From Candolleomyces eurysporus (Eukaryota > Basidiomycota > Agaricomycetes > Agaricales > Psathyrellaceae): 29,043 bases of DNA. The position numbers were made by a program, and so were the translations under genes. Below, one piece after another: positions 1-11,030 of the stretch; the stretch's first letter is position 1, and every line of letters begins with the position of its first letter. Below the pieces are notes generated by a model. It saw only the letters and a program-made list of their open reading frames with translations, ran no database searches and was not told the DNA's origin. Where the stretch lies: NCBI GenBank assembly GCA_027579435.1, contig JANBPK010000909.1:1-29043 (forward strand), given 5' to 3'.

Positions 1-180
1 TACCACGACGGCTATACCTTGACCGGCTCTCAACGTTGCATCACTGACCTGCTTGCGCATTTCGTTGGACCGAGTAACTGTCCGAAGTACCTGGTGGAAG
101 GAGGTCCTTGGCGATTAAAGTTGCACAGGGAAGAAGATCAAGGGGAATCGCACGCATACGAGCAGTCCCCAAACCGGTGA
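1..180 (+). CDS. 3' end of an unrecognised reading frame
   Basis: Frame 1 is open from the first base of the window to TGA at 178-180, giving 59 codons with a protein-like composition (for example the stretch YLVEGGPWRLKLHREEDQ). No start codon lies inside the window, so it would be the last exon of a gene beginning further left. I do not recognise a family. A GT at 173-174 region could also act as a splice donor, in which case the frame would continue elsewhere. An opposing minus-strand frame over 41-340 is the alternative; nothing in it looks more convincing. Confidence 0.3.
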   Translation, partial: YHDGYTLTGSQRCITDLLAHFVGPSNCPKYLVEGGPWRLKLHREEDQGESHAYEQSPNR

Positions 181-547
181 CCTGGCCCGTAGCGCTAATT
201 CGAGACTGGGAAGAAAGCGAGAAAGGAGAAGGGGTTAAAGGGATTGGAGCAGTCACTGCATCTGCCACGGCCCCGCAGCGCCCACCATCGTTAACGTTCT
301 CGAAATTTGGATTGTTGGCACTAACCATCCCTCCCTGCAAAGCACCGATTCCGACAGCGGCGTTGGCTCGACGACATTCAAGTACGTTGGCTCAATCGAT
401 CGAAAGACATAGCCAGTCGCTGCAGGTGGCTGTGTATTCCGGACTCGGCGGATTTCACGTTGCCCGACGTGCTGCGCTTTATGCTCTTGGTTTTCAACCA
501 CGCCCACCTCCTCACCCCGTATCGCTTCGATCTCTTACGCATACTGG
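181..547. other. intergenic stretch upstream of the NLR gene
   Basis: Both strands carry open frames here (plus 108-626, minus 41-340 and 253-507), but none has a recognisable domain or a consistent splice pattern. The stretch probably holds the promoter and 5' leader of the NLR gene that starts at 548. I see no clear TATA box in it. Confidence 0.35.
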
Positions 548-2872
548 ATGTCAGGTTTTTCTCCACAGTTTCAAACCCTTGCCGGGGCCCACCATTTTCG
601 AATCGATCAGCAAATTATCAACCTAATCTCCGGGAATCAAACCTTTCAGAGGGACGGACAGGGTAAGTGAACACGATGGACGAATATATATGACTTCTCG
701 CCAATATTATGCCTCAGATCTAATTCTACGCCTTAACGCGATCCCCGATGCCTCTCACACTCGCGATCGAAAGACATCGCCCCCCGATTCTGAATGTTTC
801 CCTGGGACTAGGGAAGAAGTAATCGAGGAGATCACTAGCTGGGCTGAAGCTATGGATTTGGCCGTGACAGAAGAAGAGATGACTGAATCTACTTCCTCTG
901 CGAACACGACTGTGATATATACGACAATCCCCCACGTCTACTGGCTTCACGGCTTTGCAGGCTGCGGTAAATCAGCCATCTCCTTGAAAATTGCCAACGT
1001 ATGTGAAGGATCAGGACGCTTGCTCGCGAGCTATTTTTTCTTCCGGAACGCGGGTGACAGGAGCACGATGCATAGATTTGCAGTAACGTTGGCCGGTCAA
1101 CTATTGACTGCGTTACCTGCGACACGACCTTTCATCGAAGCTGCCCTGAGCGCAGACCCAGGCCTGTTGAACCGTTGCGTCTCTTTGAGAAGACAGCTGG
1201 AGCGTTTGGTCTACAAACCGTTTCAGGATGTGATGAAGGGAGAGCTTCTCGAAGGATCTCTCACCACAGGGCCTTATATCATCGTCATCGACGGGCTCGA
1301 TGAATGCGAGGACAGGCGAGGGGTGGAGGAATTCATCGATCACATGCTAGACTTCTTTCAACGGAACCCTGCTATTCCCCTCCGAATCTTCATTGCTAGT
1401 CGAATTGAACAACACATCCGCATCCGACTAGAGGTCGATGGGGTCCGGTTGGGAAATCTCGACACGCGCTCACCACGGAAAGACGTCGATAGATTTCTCC
1501 AGGCGTCGTTTCAGACTGTATTAAAGAAGGACCGCGTCATCCGGGCATACATCCGAACTCGTGGGGAGTGGCCAACGAAACGGGACATGGTCAAGTTGAA
1601 AAACCACATTGGCGATTCCTTTGTTCTCGCTGCAACGATATTCAAATACATTGTTCAACCCGCCACCGAAGACGATGCCTCGACGCCCATGGACCGCCTC
1701 CCTCGTGCTCTGGAGATGAATGGTCTCGATGGCCTGTATGCCCAAACCCTCTCCCGATCCCAGCATCTCCCCCATTTCCGTGAGGTCATCTCCGCCATCG
1801 CACTCCTTTGGGAGCCACTTCCGATTGTAGGGATAGCAGACCTTCTTACCATCGAAGCTTTCGAGGTTGTTCGGGTCCTCTTGAACCTCCAAGCGATTGT
1901 TCATGTTCCCGGAACTGACGAAGAGGGCGAAGTGACGGTATGCCATACGTCCCTTCGAGACTTCCTCACCACCTCAGGCCGATCGGGGCGTTTCTTTGTA
2001 CCACCGTCCTTTCATCTCCATCTTTCCTACGATTGCTTTTCCTCCATATTCGTAAACCGCAGTGGGCTTTCCCATAGCTATGGCAGGGAGCATCTTAATT
2101 ACCATTGGCGATCGTTCGCCCAATCGGATGCCTTTGGCTTCATCAACGAGATTGAGCAGTTCAAGGCTCTTCGACCTCGGCATGCTAGTCGACCGCCGTA
2201 CCATGCCTTCCTCTGCAATATGCTCTTCTACTCCCTCGTGTGGGGATTGTCTTCGAGCTTGGATGGTTTATTGTATCTGCCCACCGAGTGTAGCATGCAA
2301 CTGGTGCTGGCGACGGAGTCTCCTGACCGGCGCATTCGGCTCTGGCTGGAAGAACGCCTTTCTTATCGTTCCCCGGAGAATTTTGTGCATACAGTTCAAT
2401 TCACTGAGCACACGTACAAAACAGTCCAACAGAATCTGCAACGCGCATCAAACGCTATTCAGGCCAAGGTAACAGTTTGAACTTCTTCGTTTCGTATAGC
2501 TGACAATGCCTGCATAGTTTCCTGAAATTCTCCAACGCCGGCCTTCCTCAACCGGAACAGAAAAGGAGCTTGTTATCAATCGGGTACGAGCACCCTACTT
2601 AGAACATTCCTTCTGCGCCGATAGTAATTCCAGCTTTCAGCATGGCTTGTCAGGAATGGACATCTTCAACGTAAGTCGTTGCGCTTTGACTCTGGATACC
2701 AAAGAGAGTGAATATTCTTGAACAGGCGCTGGAATGGATAGTAGCACAAGCTCAATCCAAGTGGGAAGAAGTGAAAATAACGCCGCGACCACCCTTGGCC
2801 ATTTCTATGTACTACTGGAGCTCAAGCTTCAAAATCACCTTCGATGGAATACGAGAGTTATCTTACCCATGA
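548..2872 (+). CDS. NACHT-type NLR-like STAND NTPase, four exons
   Basis: Exons 548-662, 718-2468, 2518-2670 and 2726-2872 are joined by introns of 55, 49 and 55 nt, all GT-AG and all keeping frame, for 721 residues. The start at 548 is preferred over the ATG at 690, because exon 1 ends in a GTAAGTG donor and supplies the N-terminus usual for mushroom NLRs (AHHFRIDQQIIN), followed by the CFPGTREEV segment. The Walker A motif GFAGCGKS is at about residues 117-124. Walker B (IIVIDGLDE) is at about 226-234. A helical region follows, of the type that links NACHT to repeats in this family, but no WD40, ankyrin or TPR repeats are visible and the last two exons have no known domain. Fungal NLRs of this kind are thought to sense non-self and trigger incompatibility or defence responses; that role is inferred from the family. 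Confidence 0.85.
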
Positions 2873-3150
2873 AGACTCACGAGTCGTCATCCAAACCACG
2901 GACTAGTATAATATTGTCTTTTGCTCATCACGAGAGGCTTGTCAGAGGCCAAGGTGTTTTGAATCCGTTCCGAAAACATCTTGGATTTCACAGAAAAGTT
3001 GGATCTAGCAGTGTGTCCCGGACCGGCCTGGAAGGCCATGCCTGGCATGTCAGACCATGTGTTTGCCTCGTGTCTTCAAGGCGTGTAAGGCTTTTAGTCG
3101 CAGTACCTCCGCAGTGTAGTTTTGGAGTGAAATTTGGCCGTATCCGACCA
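2873..3150. other. intergenic, nothing recognised
   Basis: This is the downstream flank of the NLR gene. A plus-strand frame (2734-3156) that runs across it is the out-of-phase shadow of the last NLR exon followed by chance open sequence. No RNA gene or repeat was seen. Confidence 0.3.
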
Positions 3151-4480
3151 CAATAGAGTTCAACATCTGTCTCACCTCCAGGCTGAGGTGCAAGCGGCCG
3201 TCTTTGGCGAGCCTGTCGACGAGCCCAAGAGCGTCGACGTCCTGGCAGCACACTAGTGCTGTTGACCAGCTGTCGAGGGTGCCCGAATTTAACTCGGACA
3301 AGATTGGGGAATTGGAGAGAATGCAGGACCGCCGTGAAGTACGCGATTGGCTGACATCGTGACTTGTTGAGCAGAGGTGAATACAATTTTGTCGTATCCT
3401 CGTTGTGATGCAGTCACGGCATACAGCGGATTCTCGAAACCTTGATAACATCTCTTCTCGCCGAAAGTGGACGACTTGCCCCTGCTCATGGCATCCTCAT
3501 ACCATCAGACCGCTTCGATTGAGCCCATGTATAATCCTCCAAGTACCTACCTTCAAGCTTATACTGACGATCCACTGACAGGAAAGAGACTATAAAGACA
3601 GAGTCCAAGGCGACGACCACAGCCGCTGATACTAAGGCCAACAATGACACTGCCGTGGCAGAGCCCGTTGTCAATGAGCCCAAGCTTGCGACTGTGCGGT
3701 TGGATGGTGACGACAAGGCTGATACTCAGGCAGAGGAGGATGAGGACCCCACGTATTCTGATGACGAGGATCTCCCCGATTTCGAAGGGTGAGTCGATTG
3801 CCTGTCTTCTAGGAGATCAAGACTGATCATGTTTACAGTGGACAGTCCAGGGGGCTAATGGATAAACTCGGCTACGCCGGCCCTCAAAGGATTCGCAGAC
3901 CTGAGAGGCCCAAGAATTGAAGGGAATCCGACCCTCATTACCATAATCTCGTCTCAACCATGTATCAACCGCTGATCCTGCGATATCAACGTCCTTTACT
4001 GGCATGTATGCCCCGTTTGTGCCGGGCTATCAAGAAGGTGACGAGAGTGCGCGTCTAGTCTCGTCATTGGCGTCCTTCGCCGACGGCGAAACTCCCAATG
4101 ATTTCACTCCAAACTGAACCGCTGAGGTACTGCGGCTATATGAAAAGAAGTCTCGCATATCTTGGAGACATGAGGCAAACACATGTTCTGACATGCCCTG
4201 CATAGCCTATCCCTTCGAAGCTGGTCCGGGGACATACTGCTCATTCCAAATTTCCTGCGCGCTGCAAGACGTTTTTAAAACGGATCCAAAACCTTGGCTT
4301 TTGGTAAGCTTTTTGTCATGCTCGAAAGACAATAATTGTACCTTGCATCAAATTCTAAGTAACGTCCTCGCTACTTGCACGTATTCGCGTGCCTAAGTCG
4401 AGAGGCATCGAACAATTAAGCCGGCAAGGTCCTGGAAAGGTGATAAGGAATAATGTCAGCTGGTCTCAAGGGAATTGTTA
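3151..4480 (+). repeat. duplicated block, copy X
   Basis: This block aligns by eye with about 7960-9375 (copy Y) over nearly its whole length, and its first part also aligns with 10490-10778 (copy Z). Landmarks shared in the same order are the GAGGTGCAA segment, CCGTCTTTGGCGAGCCTG at about 3197, the ATGGCATCCTCATACCA start of the small gene, an acidic-protein exon, CGTCCTTCGCCGACGGCGAA near 4070 and TCCTGGAAAGGTGATAAGGA near 4430. Copies are diverged but colinear, in direct orientation. Confidence 0.75.
3488..3920 (+). CDS. small acidic protein, three exons, paralog X
   Basis: Exons 3488-3528, 3582-3788 and 3839-3920 (introns of 53 and 50 nt) encode 109 residues. The N-terminal half is rich in Thr, Lys and Ala. 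It is followed by a strongly acidic block (DEDPTYSDDEDLPDFEG, about residues 67-83) and a short basic tail rich in Arg, Pro and Lys. The paralog at 8267-8705 has the same start codon context, the same two intron positions and the same intron lengths, and the acidic block is identical, which argues for a real gene. No signal peptide or membrane segment is seen. I do not recognise the family. Another open stretch (about 3946-4108) follows in the same block and could be an additional exon. Confidence 0.55.
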
Positions 4481-7169
4481 ACGAATGTGCACCTGTGACT
4501 TCCCCAAATTGAGAAATCTTGACTATACGCCTCATGAAATCCTCCAAATTCGAGGAGAGAACGTATGGATTAACAACTATTCGTTCCACCGCATGGGAAC
4601 AGGGGACGAAAACATGCCTGGAAGTATGAGCTCAACGGCTCCATAGCCCCTGTTGTTTTTNATCTCTATTGATACGTCCTGTCGAAACTAGAAGGTCTCT
4701 GCAACACTCAACCGGGACGACTTGAGCTATCATGTACCGTTAGATCCGACTCAGCATCCTAGCTTCGCAAACGAGCCATGATACTACCGTCTCCCACACT
4801 TATCACAGGCAAGCGCCTTCTGGACATAGTGGTCGACAACTCGCCTTATTTGACTGCAAAGGTATCTGCGAGCGGGGGTCTTCGATGTTGAGGAGGGGCG
4901 TCCGATGCCCACAGGTGATCCAAAATGCTTGACAACATCCAAGACCAGGGAGGCATGTGCAAACGGGATGTTACGGGATGTTACGGGTCGGGGTGGCAAT
5001 TCCAAGTGAGATTTTTCACAACTTGAGAGCTAGTAGCAGGGTTAAGTGATTGGTGCGTCGATGATTCGGGAGAGCTGGGATACCGGGAAGGTCGGGTTGC
5101 GGTTATCGCATGCGGCACCTAACTGAGAGGGCCGGAATTGACTGGCACCAGAATGACCAAAGATATATAGGGAGTGCATCTGAGAGAAGGAGAGATGATG
5201 CTGGAAGTTGTCCAGAATGTGGTGGAGGGGAGCTACTGAAGGTGTGGTGATTGGAGTGTTGGCCGAATCGAATAATCACCCATCCCTCCGCCGGGCTTCC
5301 TACATCTGTCAGCTCAGATTAGATGCGACATCAGACGTCCCATTTCCCCTGTACTCACCAGCAATTGTGGAAGGTACAGGGCGGGTAAATCGATCGTTAT
5401 TTCTGATCCAGAAACCTGGAAGGGCTTTAAACCATGCTAATGCGAGGGTTTCAAAAGGTTTCAAGGTGCTTACCAATTACTCACGAAGCTTGCAGTCGAA
5501 GTTGCCGTCTGCCCATGCCCTCAGAGTAGGTCCCAGCCTTCGCGAGTCGCTGCAATGGCTATTGGTTGGATGATATTGGTCTGGTCCATTTATCTTATCT
5601 CCTGCCGTTGGATCGGATCTTATCAATCGCTGGCCTCAATTGTCATCAATCACTCTTGCACTCCTCGACCCCTGCTCTTCCTTTAGTTCCTGTCCGTACG
5701 CTTTAATACAGAGTCGTGACCAACGATTTGTGGCCGTGCCAGCTCCGATCCGGCGTGGACAGCCTCGGGCTGAAAACTCACCTTGCCTTGACCCGCTCCC
5801 CTTTGCCCCCTTTTGACTCTCAATTCCGAACACCTCTGGCCGTAGAATTTGCCCCGATTCCTCACTTCAATTCGGCGACGACAAGAGCTCACGCGCAGCA
5901 ACGATCATACTCGCAATACTACTCGCGGTAAATGGCTCACTCCCTATCGCCCCACCTGGCAACGGACTACTGTCAGTGCTCTCGATTACGAAGCTCGCCT
6001 GCTACGATCTAGGACGACCTGGGACCCGGATGTCGCTCTCTTCCTGAAAATAGAAAGCTCGAAAACTGGCTCTTTGTGAAATGCCATGCGAGACGAAGGC
6101 TGTCGTGCGGCTCGGGAGATAGGGGTTAGGTTGACGCTTCGAGTCCATGGTCAAGCTCGACCAGGGATGACTCCAGTCCAAGATTCTGGGCTGGGGAGAG
6201 CTCGCATTGTATGTGTAGTGCCGGGAAAGGTGTGTGGACTTTTGAGCATGCTTACTCCTATGCTTTCCCTTGCGACGACGGGGAACGATGGCACCTCAAC
6301 CGCTCCCCCCTTGCCAATCCAACCTCTTGCACTGCTGCCAACACCTCATCTCTCCATCCGCTATAGCAGAAAGGCACGAACGCCCTTCCGGTGATCCAAC
6401 AGAGAGACCTCAGGATCGAACCGTGGTTGAGAATACCGGGGCGACGTTGTCGTGACGATAAATGCTGGGATCTGAGGGCACGCTAGTTTGGCAGATACAT
6501 GTATGCCCTTCGATTCCCGAATGTGAGCGCTCGGAATATATGGGAACGACGCACGATGCACAATCTGCAGCTCAAGCTCTCCCGATAGCTCGATAACATG
6601 CGCCTCCACCACCAGGCTCACTGTATCCGCTCGTAACGACTCCACGCCGCCGCCCGTCAACCCTGGAAGCCGTACTAATGGACCCAAAGTGCAAATGTAT
6701 CGGCCCAAACGAAAGCTCATCTTCGAAATTCGTGCACATTTCAAGGAATACCCTTCCGATTTCTTTCATCGAATCTCCCTTGTCACAATCAAAACCTAAC
6801 TAATTTCTACTCCTTTTCAAATACGACTTGAACATAGACGAGACGACGCGGTGTTTTCAGTGAGAGAGGGTGGGATGAGGGCAACAGGGATGATCCGGGA
6901 TTCGAGGTCTTGACGCTTGGCAAGAGCCGCGAAGTTGCGAACTCCCTCTCCTCCCTTTTCTCATCAACGACCTTTGACCACCATCATCTGCCAGTGAAGT
7001 CGCTGATGAGCCAATCGTTGAAGTACCGAATCAACCCCCGACCTCTTGGGCACAAAGGACATACTCAATCCAGAGGGAGGCATAGGAAAGTCATGGGTGA
7101 ATGAGCAGAAGGAATGGTATGTCGGGGTGGAGAGGGAGGAAGCCGTCATTGTGCGCTCACGGATGCAAC
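4481..7169. other. long stretch without a supported gene
   Basis: Short open frames occur on both strands (for example 5208-5573 plus, 6086-6394 plus and 6361-6744 minus), but none shows a domain, a consistent splice model or a paralog in the window. The minus frame at 6361-6744 (127 codons) is the most protein-like, but I cannot assign it. A 10-bp tandem repeat (CGGGATGTTA) lies at 4964-4987. An N follows a T run at 4661. Confidence 0.35.
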
Positions 7170-9375
7170 TCGAGACCACTAACAGCTACTTGCCCTTCCA
7201 TCTCCTTTATAGGTTTCACTCCTCTTCTCTCCTCCGTCGCTTTTCCGACTGACGTTCCTATCACTGCTGTTCCATTGGCGACACAACACCACTCGACGAT
7301 ACATAGCTGTCATACACCACGCAGTGGACAAACGCGGCGAAGCCGATCGATACTTCGTCTACACGTCAATAGGACTGTCCTCACGCCCTCCGCCTTCGCG
7401 AATGGAATCGTCTGAAATGTCGGGGATGGAGTGGCTGCTGGTCTGACTGTGCCAGAGCTGGCCGGGCGGTTGGAGGATCTTCAAAGAACTGGATTCATGG
7501 CAACGGTATGGAGTGCCGCTATATAAAAATCAATGTATGTAACATACTGAATACCAGTAAAGGTGTAATCCGAATTCAGCATGTGCACGGCATCGACCAG
7601 TCTGTGGCTCGGCTCTTGACGCGAAACGATTGTTGTCAGAGGCGGCGACGGCAGCAGCCGTTGCGAGTGAAGCGAGGGCAGTTAAACAAGGGCAGTGTCA
7701 GTCGAGGGTAACCAATGCAATTGCAACACTGGGGAAAATTGGGCTGGGATAAAGACATTTATGTTCAAATTGTTGATCTTCACTGAATTGATACGATTAT
7801 GCTGAACATTGCGGGCACTGTAACTCTCCAACACGCTACGTCACGCATGAAAAACCGCTTGTAACTGGTTGAAGGTAACATCATCCTTCCGGGTTCAGTT
7901 AGGGTAGCACACAAAGATCGGGATGCAGCTCTTTGAGCTGAAGCGGTCCAAGCCATAACGGTTCAATATTCTGTCTCATCTTTGAACTGAGGTGCAAAGG
8001 ACCGTCTTTGACAAGCCTGCTGAAGAGTCGACACCCTGGCGGCGTTCACTGTCCACCGAGGGTGCCCGAATTCGACTTGGACATGACTTAGGGAATTTGG
8101 AGAGATTGTGGGACCGCCACGATGCACAGGATTGGCTATTATCGTAGCTTCATGAGCTGGGGTAAATGCAATTTTGTTGAATCCTCATTGTGATGCAGTC
8201 ACGGCATATAGCGAATTCTCAGAATCTTGATAACATACCTTCTCGCCGAAAGTGGATCTTCAACTCATGGCATCCTCATACCAAGATACTGCTCCGATTA
8301 AGCCCAGGTAAAGTTCTCTAAGTACCTCCCTTCAGGCTTCTGCTGACGATCTACCGACAGGGAAGAGACTCTAACGACAGAGTCCAAGGTGACGGGTACA
8401 GCTACAGATACTAAGGCCGACAATGGCAATGCGGGGCTCAAGCCCTTTGTCAATAAACCCAAGCTCGCGATCGCGCAGGTGGATGTTGACAAGGCTCATA
8501 GCCTCGTAGAGGAAGATGAGGACCCCACGTATTCTGATGATGAAGATCTCCCCGATTTCGAAGGGCGAGTCGATTATCCATCTCACGGGACATTGAAGCT
8601 AATCAGTACTACAGTGGGCAGTCAAGGGGCTCCACTCAAAGAGCAAAGGCCTGCACTCCATCTGGAAAGCGTTCCAGGCCCCCAGGACCTTCACCACTTG
8701 ACTGAGGGGATAACGAGGGGGAAGCGATGAATGAGCTTAAATATATCGATACTATCTCCTGACCAACGTATCAACCGCCGATTCTACGATATTCTACTTA
8801 TCATCTTTCCGATGTTGCAGATCTTCGAAAACCTCCAAGTATTACGGGTGGCTCAGCACTGCTCAACGTCTTACACTGGGATGTACAGCTCGCTGTTCGT
8901 GTCAGATTGTCGAGAGGGTAGCCTAGCGAGAGTGTACGCATCGGGCCTTGTCATCGGTGTCCTTCGCCGACGGCGAAATTCCCGATTATTGCTACTCCAA
9001 GCTAATTGCGGAGGTACTAGTACTGCGGCTAAGAAGCAAGAAGCCCTGCATGTCGCTTGGAAACACGAGGAAAACACATGTTCTGACATGCTCCGCATAG
9101 CCCATCCCTTCTCGGCCGGTTCGGAGACGTACTACTAAAATCCGACTCTCTGCGCACTGCGAAATGGATCCCAAACACCTCGACTTCTGACAAGCCTCTT
9201 CAGATGATCAAAAGACAGTGATCGCCCTTTGCATCATATTCTCAGTTGCCCTTTTGCCACTTCCACATATTCGCTTGATTAAGTCGAGACGCATCGCAGT
9301 CTAGCCCGCAGAGTCCTGGAAAGGTGATAAGGAAGTTTGAGCTGGTCTCAAGACTACACGATAGTGTTTAACGCA
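7170..9375 (+). repeat. duplicated block, copy Y (longest copy)
   Basis: The first part (about 7170-8230) is colinear with copy Z (about 9740-10778) and the second part (about 7960-9375) is colinear with copy X. Y therefore spans the full unit, while X lacks its left part and Z its right part. Shared marks with Z include GGACTGTCCTCAC near 7370 and 9955, and a GTTAAACAAGGGC segment near 7680 and 10360. Most of the block is broken in all frames except for the three-exon gene at 8267-8705. Confidence 0.7.
8267..8705 (+). CDS. small acidic protein, three exons, paralog Y
   Basis: Exons 8267-8307, 8361-8564 and 8615-8705 encode 111 residues. The intron positions and lengths (53 and 50 nt) equal those of the gene at 3488-3920. 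The second intron has a GC donor (GCGAGT at 8565) where the paralog has GT, a known minor donor class. The protein again has a Thr/Lys-rich N-terminal part, the same acidic block ending in DEDLPDFEG, and a basic Ser/Pro/Arg tail that is more diverged from paralog X. If the second intron is retained, the frame simply reads on to 8730. Function is unknown; the charge layout would suit a small adaptor or nuclear protein, but that is a guess. Confidence 0.5.
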
Positions 9376-9739
9376 CTCGAACCCAAGCTTCTGCTTCTTC
9401 GAAACCAGATTTCGAAGGAGAGAGTGGAGTAGTTGACCCCAAAGCGGCACTTCCAGGCCAACATTCTTAGGACTGTTGTACTTGCAACAAATGTGTGATC
9501 TTGAGTATACCTGCGCTCGGATTCTTGGGTATGTGTGTCCATTAGCCTTGAGAAGACAATTGTGCAATTCTGAAGACTGATAATCGCAAAGACGTTGCGG
9601 ATGCAGCAAATACTCTAAACCCTTCACCCCGTCTTCCTTCTTTCACTTTCATTAACGGGCTTTTGCCAACATCATTAAGAAGTTGCTAATCATCCCAGTC
9701 GTTGACTTACAAACTCATACTCTGGCGTTCCAGGCGTGA

Positions 9740-10778
9740 ATGGCCTACTCGATCCAGCGCTACACGCCCTCTCGTCTCCTTGTTCATAGCCCTTCCCTCT
9801 CTCCTCTCCTCTTCCGTCTCTTTTCCGACCGACGCCCCTATTACTGCTGATTCATACGCGACAGTCGACTTCACTTGACAACGCATAGCTATCATACATC
9901 AGGTCGTGTGCAGACCCGGCAAGGCTGATCAATTCTTCATCGTCCACGCGTTAACAGGACTGTCCTCACACCCTCCACCTTCACGGCTGGTATCGTCTGA
10001 AGTGGAATGCAGGCTCAAGCGGCTGCTGGTTTGACTCCGCTGCAGATCTGGAATTCGATGAAGCGGGACATCATCAGAGCTACACAGGCGGTTGGATTAT
10101 CTTCGAAGAATTGGATTCATGCCATGGAGAGCTGTTGTAATTTAATCAATTTTGGATGTAACAACCCACCGAATCCCAGTAAAGGCGAAAGTCATATAAT
10201 AGACATGATACAGCTAGTCCGAATCCACCATGCGCATTGTGGGCGTCGGAATTCAGTTCGGCATGGATTAGTCTGTGGCCCGGCTCTCGAAGAAAGACGA
10301 GTGTTGTCACGGAGGCCACTGCAGCAGCCATCGCGAGTGTAGTGAAGGGACTCTGAAGGTTAAACAAGGGCGGTGTCGGTCGAGGGTGGGCAATGCAGTT
10401 GCAAGTGTGGGGAAAATGGTGCGAGCATAGGGATAGCTCTGTGGTAGCACACCAAGATCGGTATGCAGCTCTCTGAGCTGAAGCGAACCAAGCCACAATG
10501 CAATTCAAAATCTGTCCCGCCTCCGAACTGAGGTGCAAACAGCCGTCTTTGGCGAGCCTGTTGACGAGCCCAAGAGCGTCGATACCCTGGCGGCATGCTC
10601 ACTAGCCACCGAGGGCGCCCAAATTCGACCGGACAAGAATGAGGAGTTGGAGAGAATGCAGGACCGTCACAAAGCACAGGATCAGCTAATATCTTGGCTT
10701 CCTGAGCAGGAGTGAATAAAATTCTCTTGTATCCTCGTTGTGATGCAGTCTCGGCATTTAGTAGCGAATCCTCAGAAT
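9740..10778 (+). repeat. duplicated block, truncated copy Z
   Basis: It is colinear with 7170-8230 of copy Y and stops abruptly at about 10778: both X and Y continue from GAAT/GAAA into a CTTGATAACAT segment, while Z continues with unrelated sequence. A plus-strand frame at about 10533-10715 in this copy is still open (60 codons, including VFGEPVDEPKSVDTLAA and ELERMQDRHKAQDQL), while the equivalent frame in X and Y is interrupted. The product is not recognised. Confidence 0.65.
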
Positions 10779-10916
10779 GTCGTTCACCGTCCCGTTGATA
10801 GTAACCTTGATGAAAGCATTGGATTCCTCTCGGGTGACGCCTTCGGTCTTCCACCTCTCTAGAATCTTGAGCGTATCAAGGTAAGCCTGGTTGGATGAGG
10901 CGGATTTAGTAGACAT
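10758..10916 (-). CDS. small minus-strand frame crossing the Z junction
   Basis: The ATG at 10916 starts 52 codons ending at TAA 10760-10758. The composition is strongly protein-like (ILERWKTEGVTREESNAF), suggesting one or more helices. The last few codons come from repeat copy Z, so this is probably the 5' end of a gene cut by the rearrangement, with a chance stop supplied by the repeat. The frame is also open upstream to 11030. No family recognised. Confidence 0.35.
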   Translation of the reverse strand: MSTKSASSNQAYLDTLKILERWKTEGVTREESNAFIKVTINGTVNDILRIRY

Positions 10917-11030
10917 GTCTGGGGAGTGGGGTGAGAATGCGGTGCTGTAATTTGAGTCTGAGGGGACCACTTCATCTAGACGCGAGGGGGCGAGACCAGA
11001 GGACTTGGAACCTGTGGGATGAGCGACCAA

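Noticed and set aside
6361..6744. Minus-strand frame of 127 codons
   Set aside because: Somewhat protein-like, but no homolog recognised, no splice partners and no paralog in the window.
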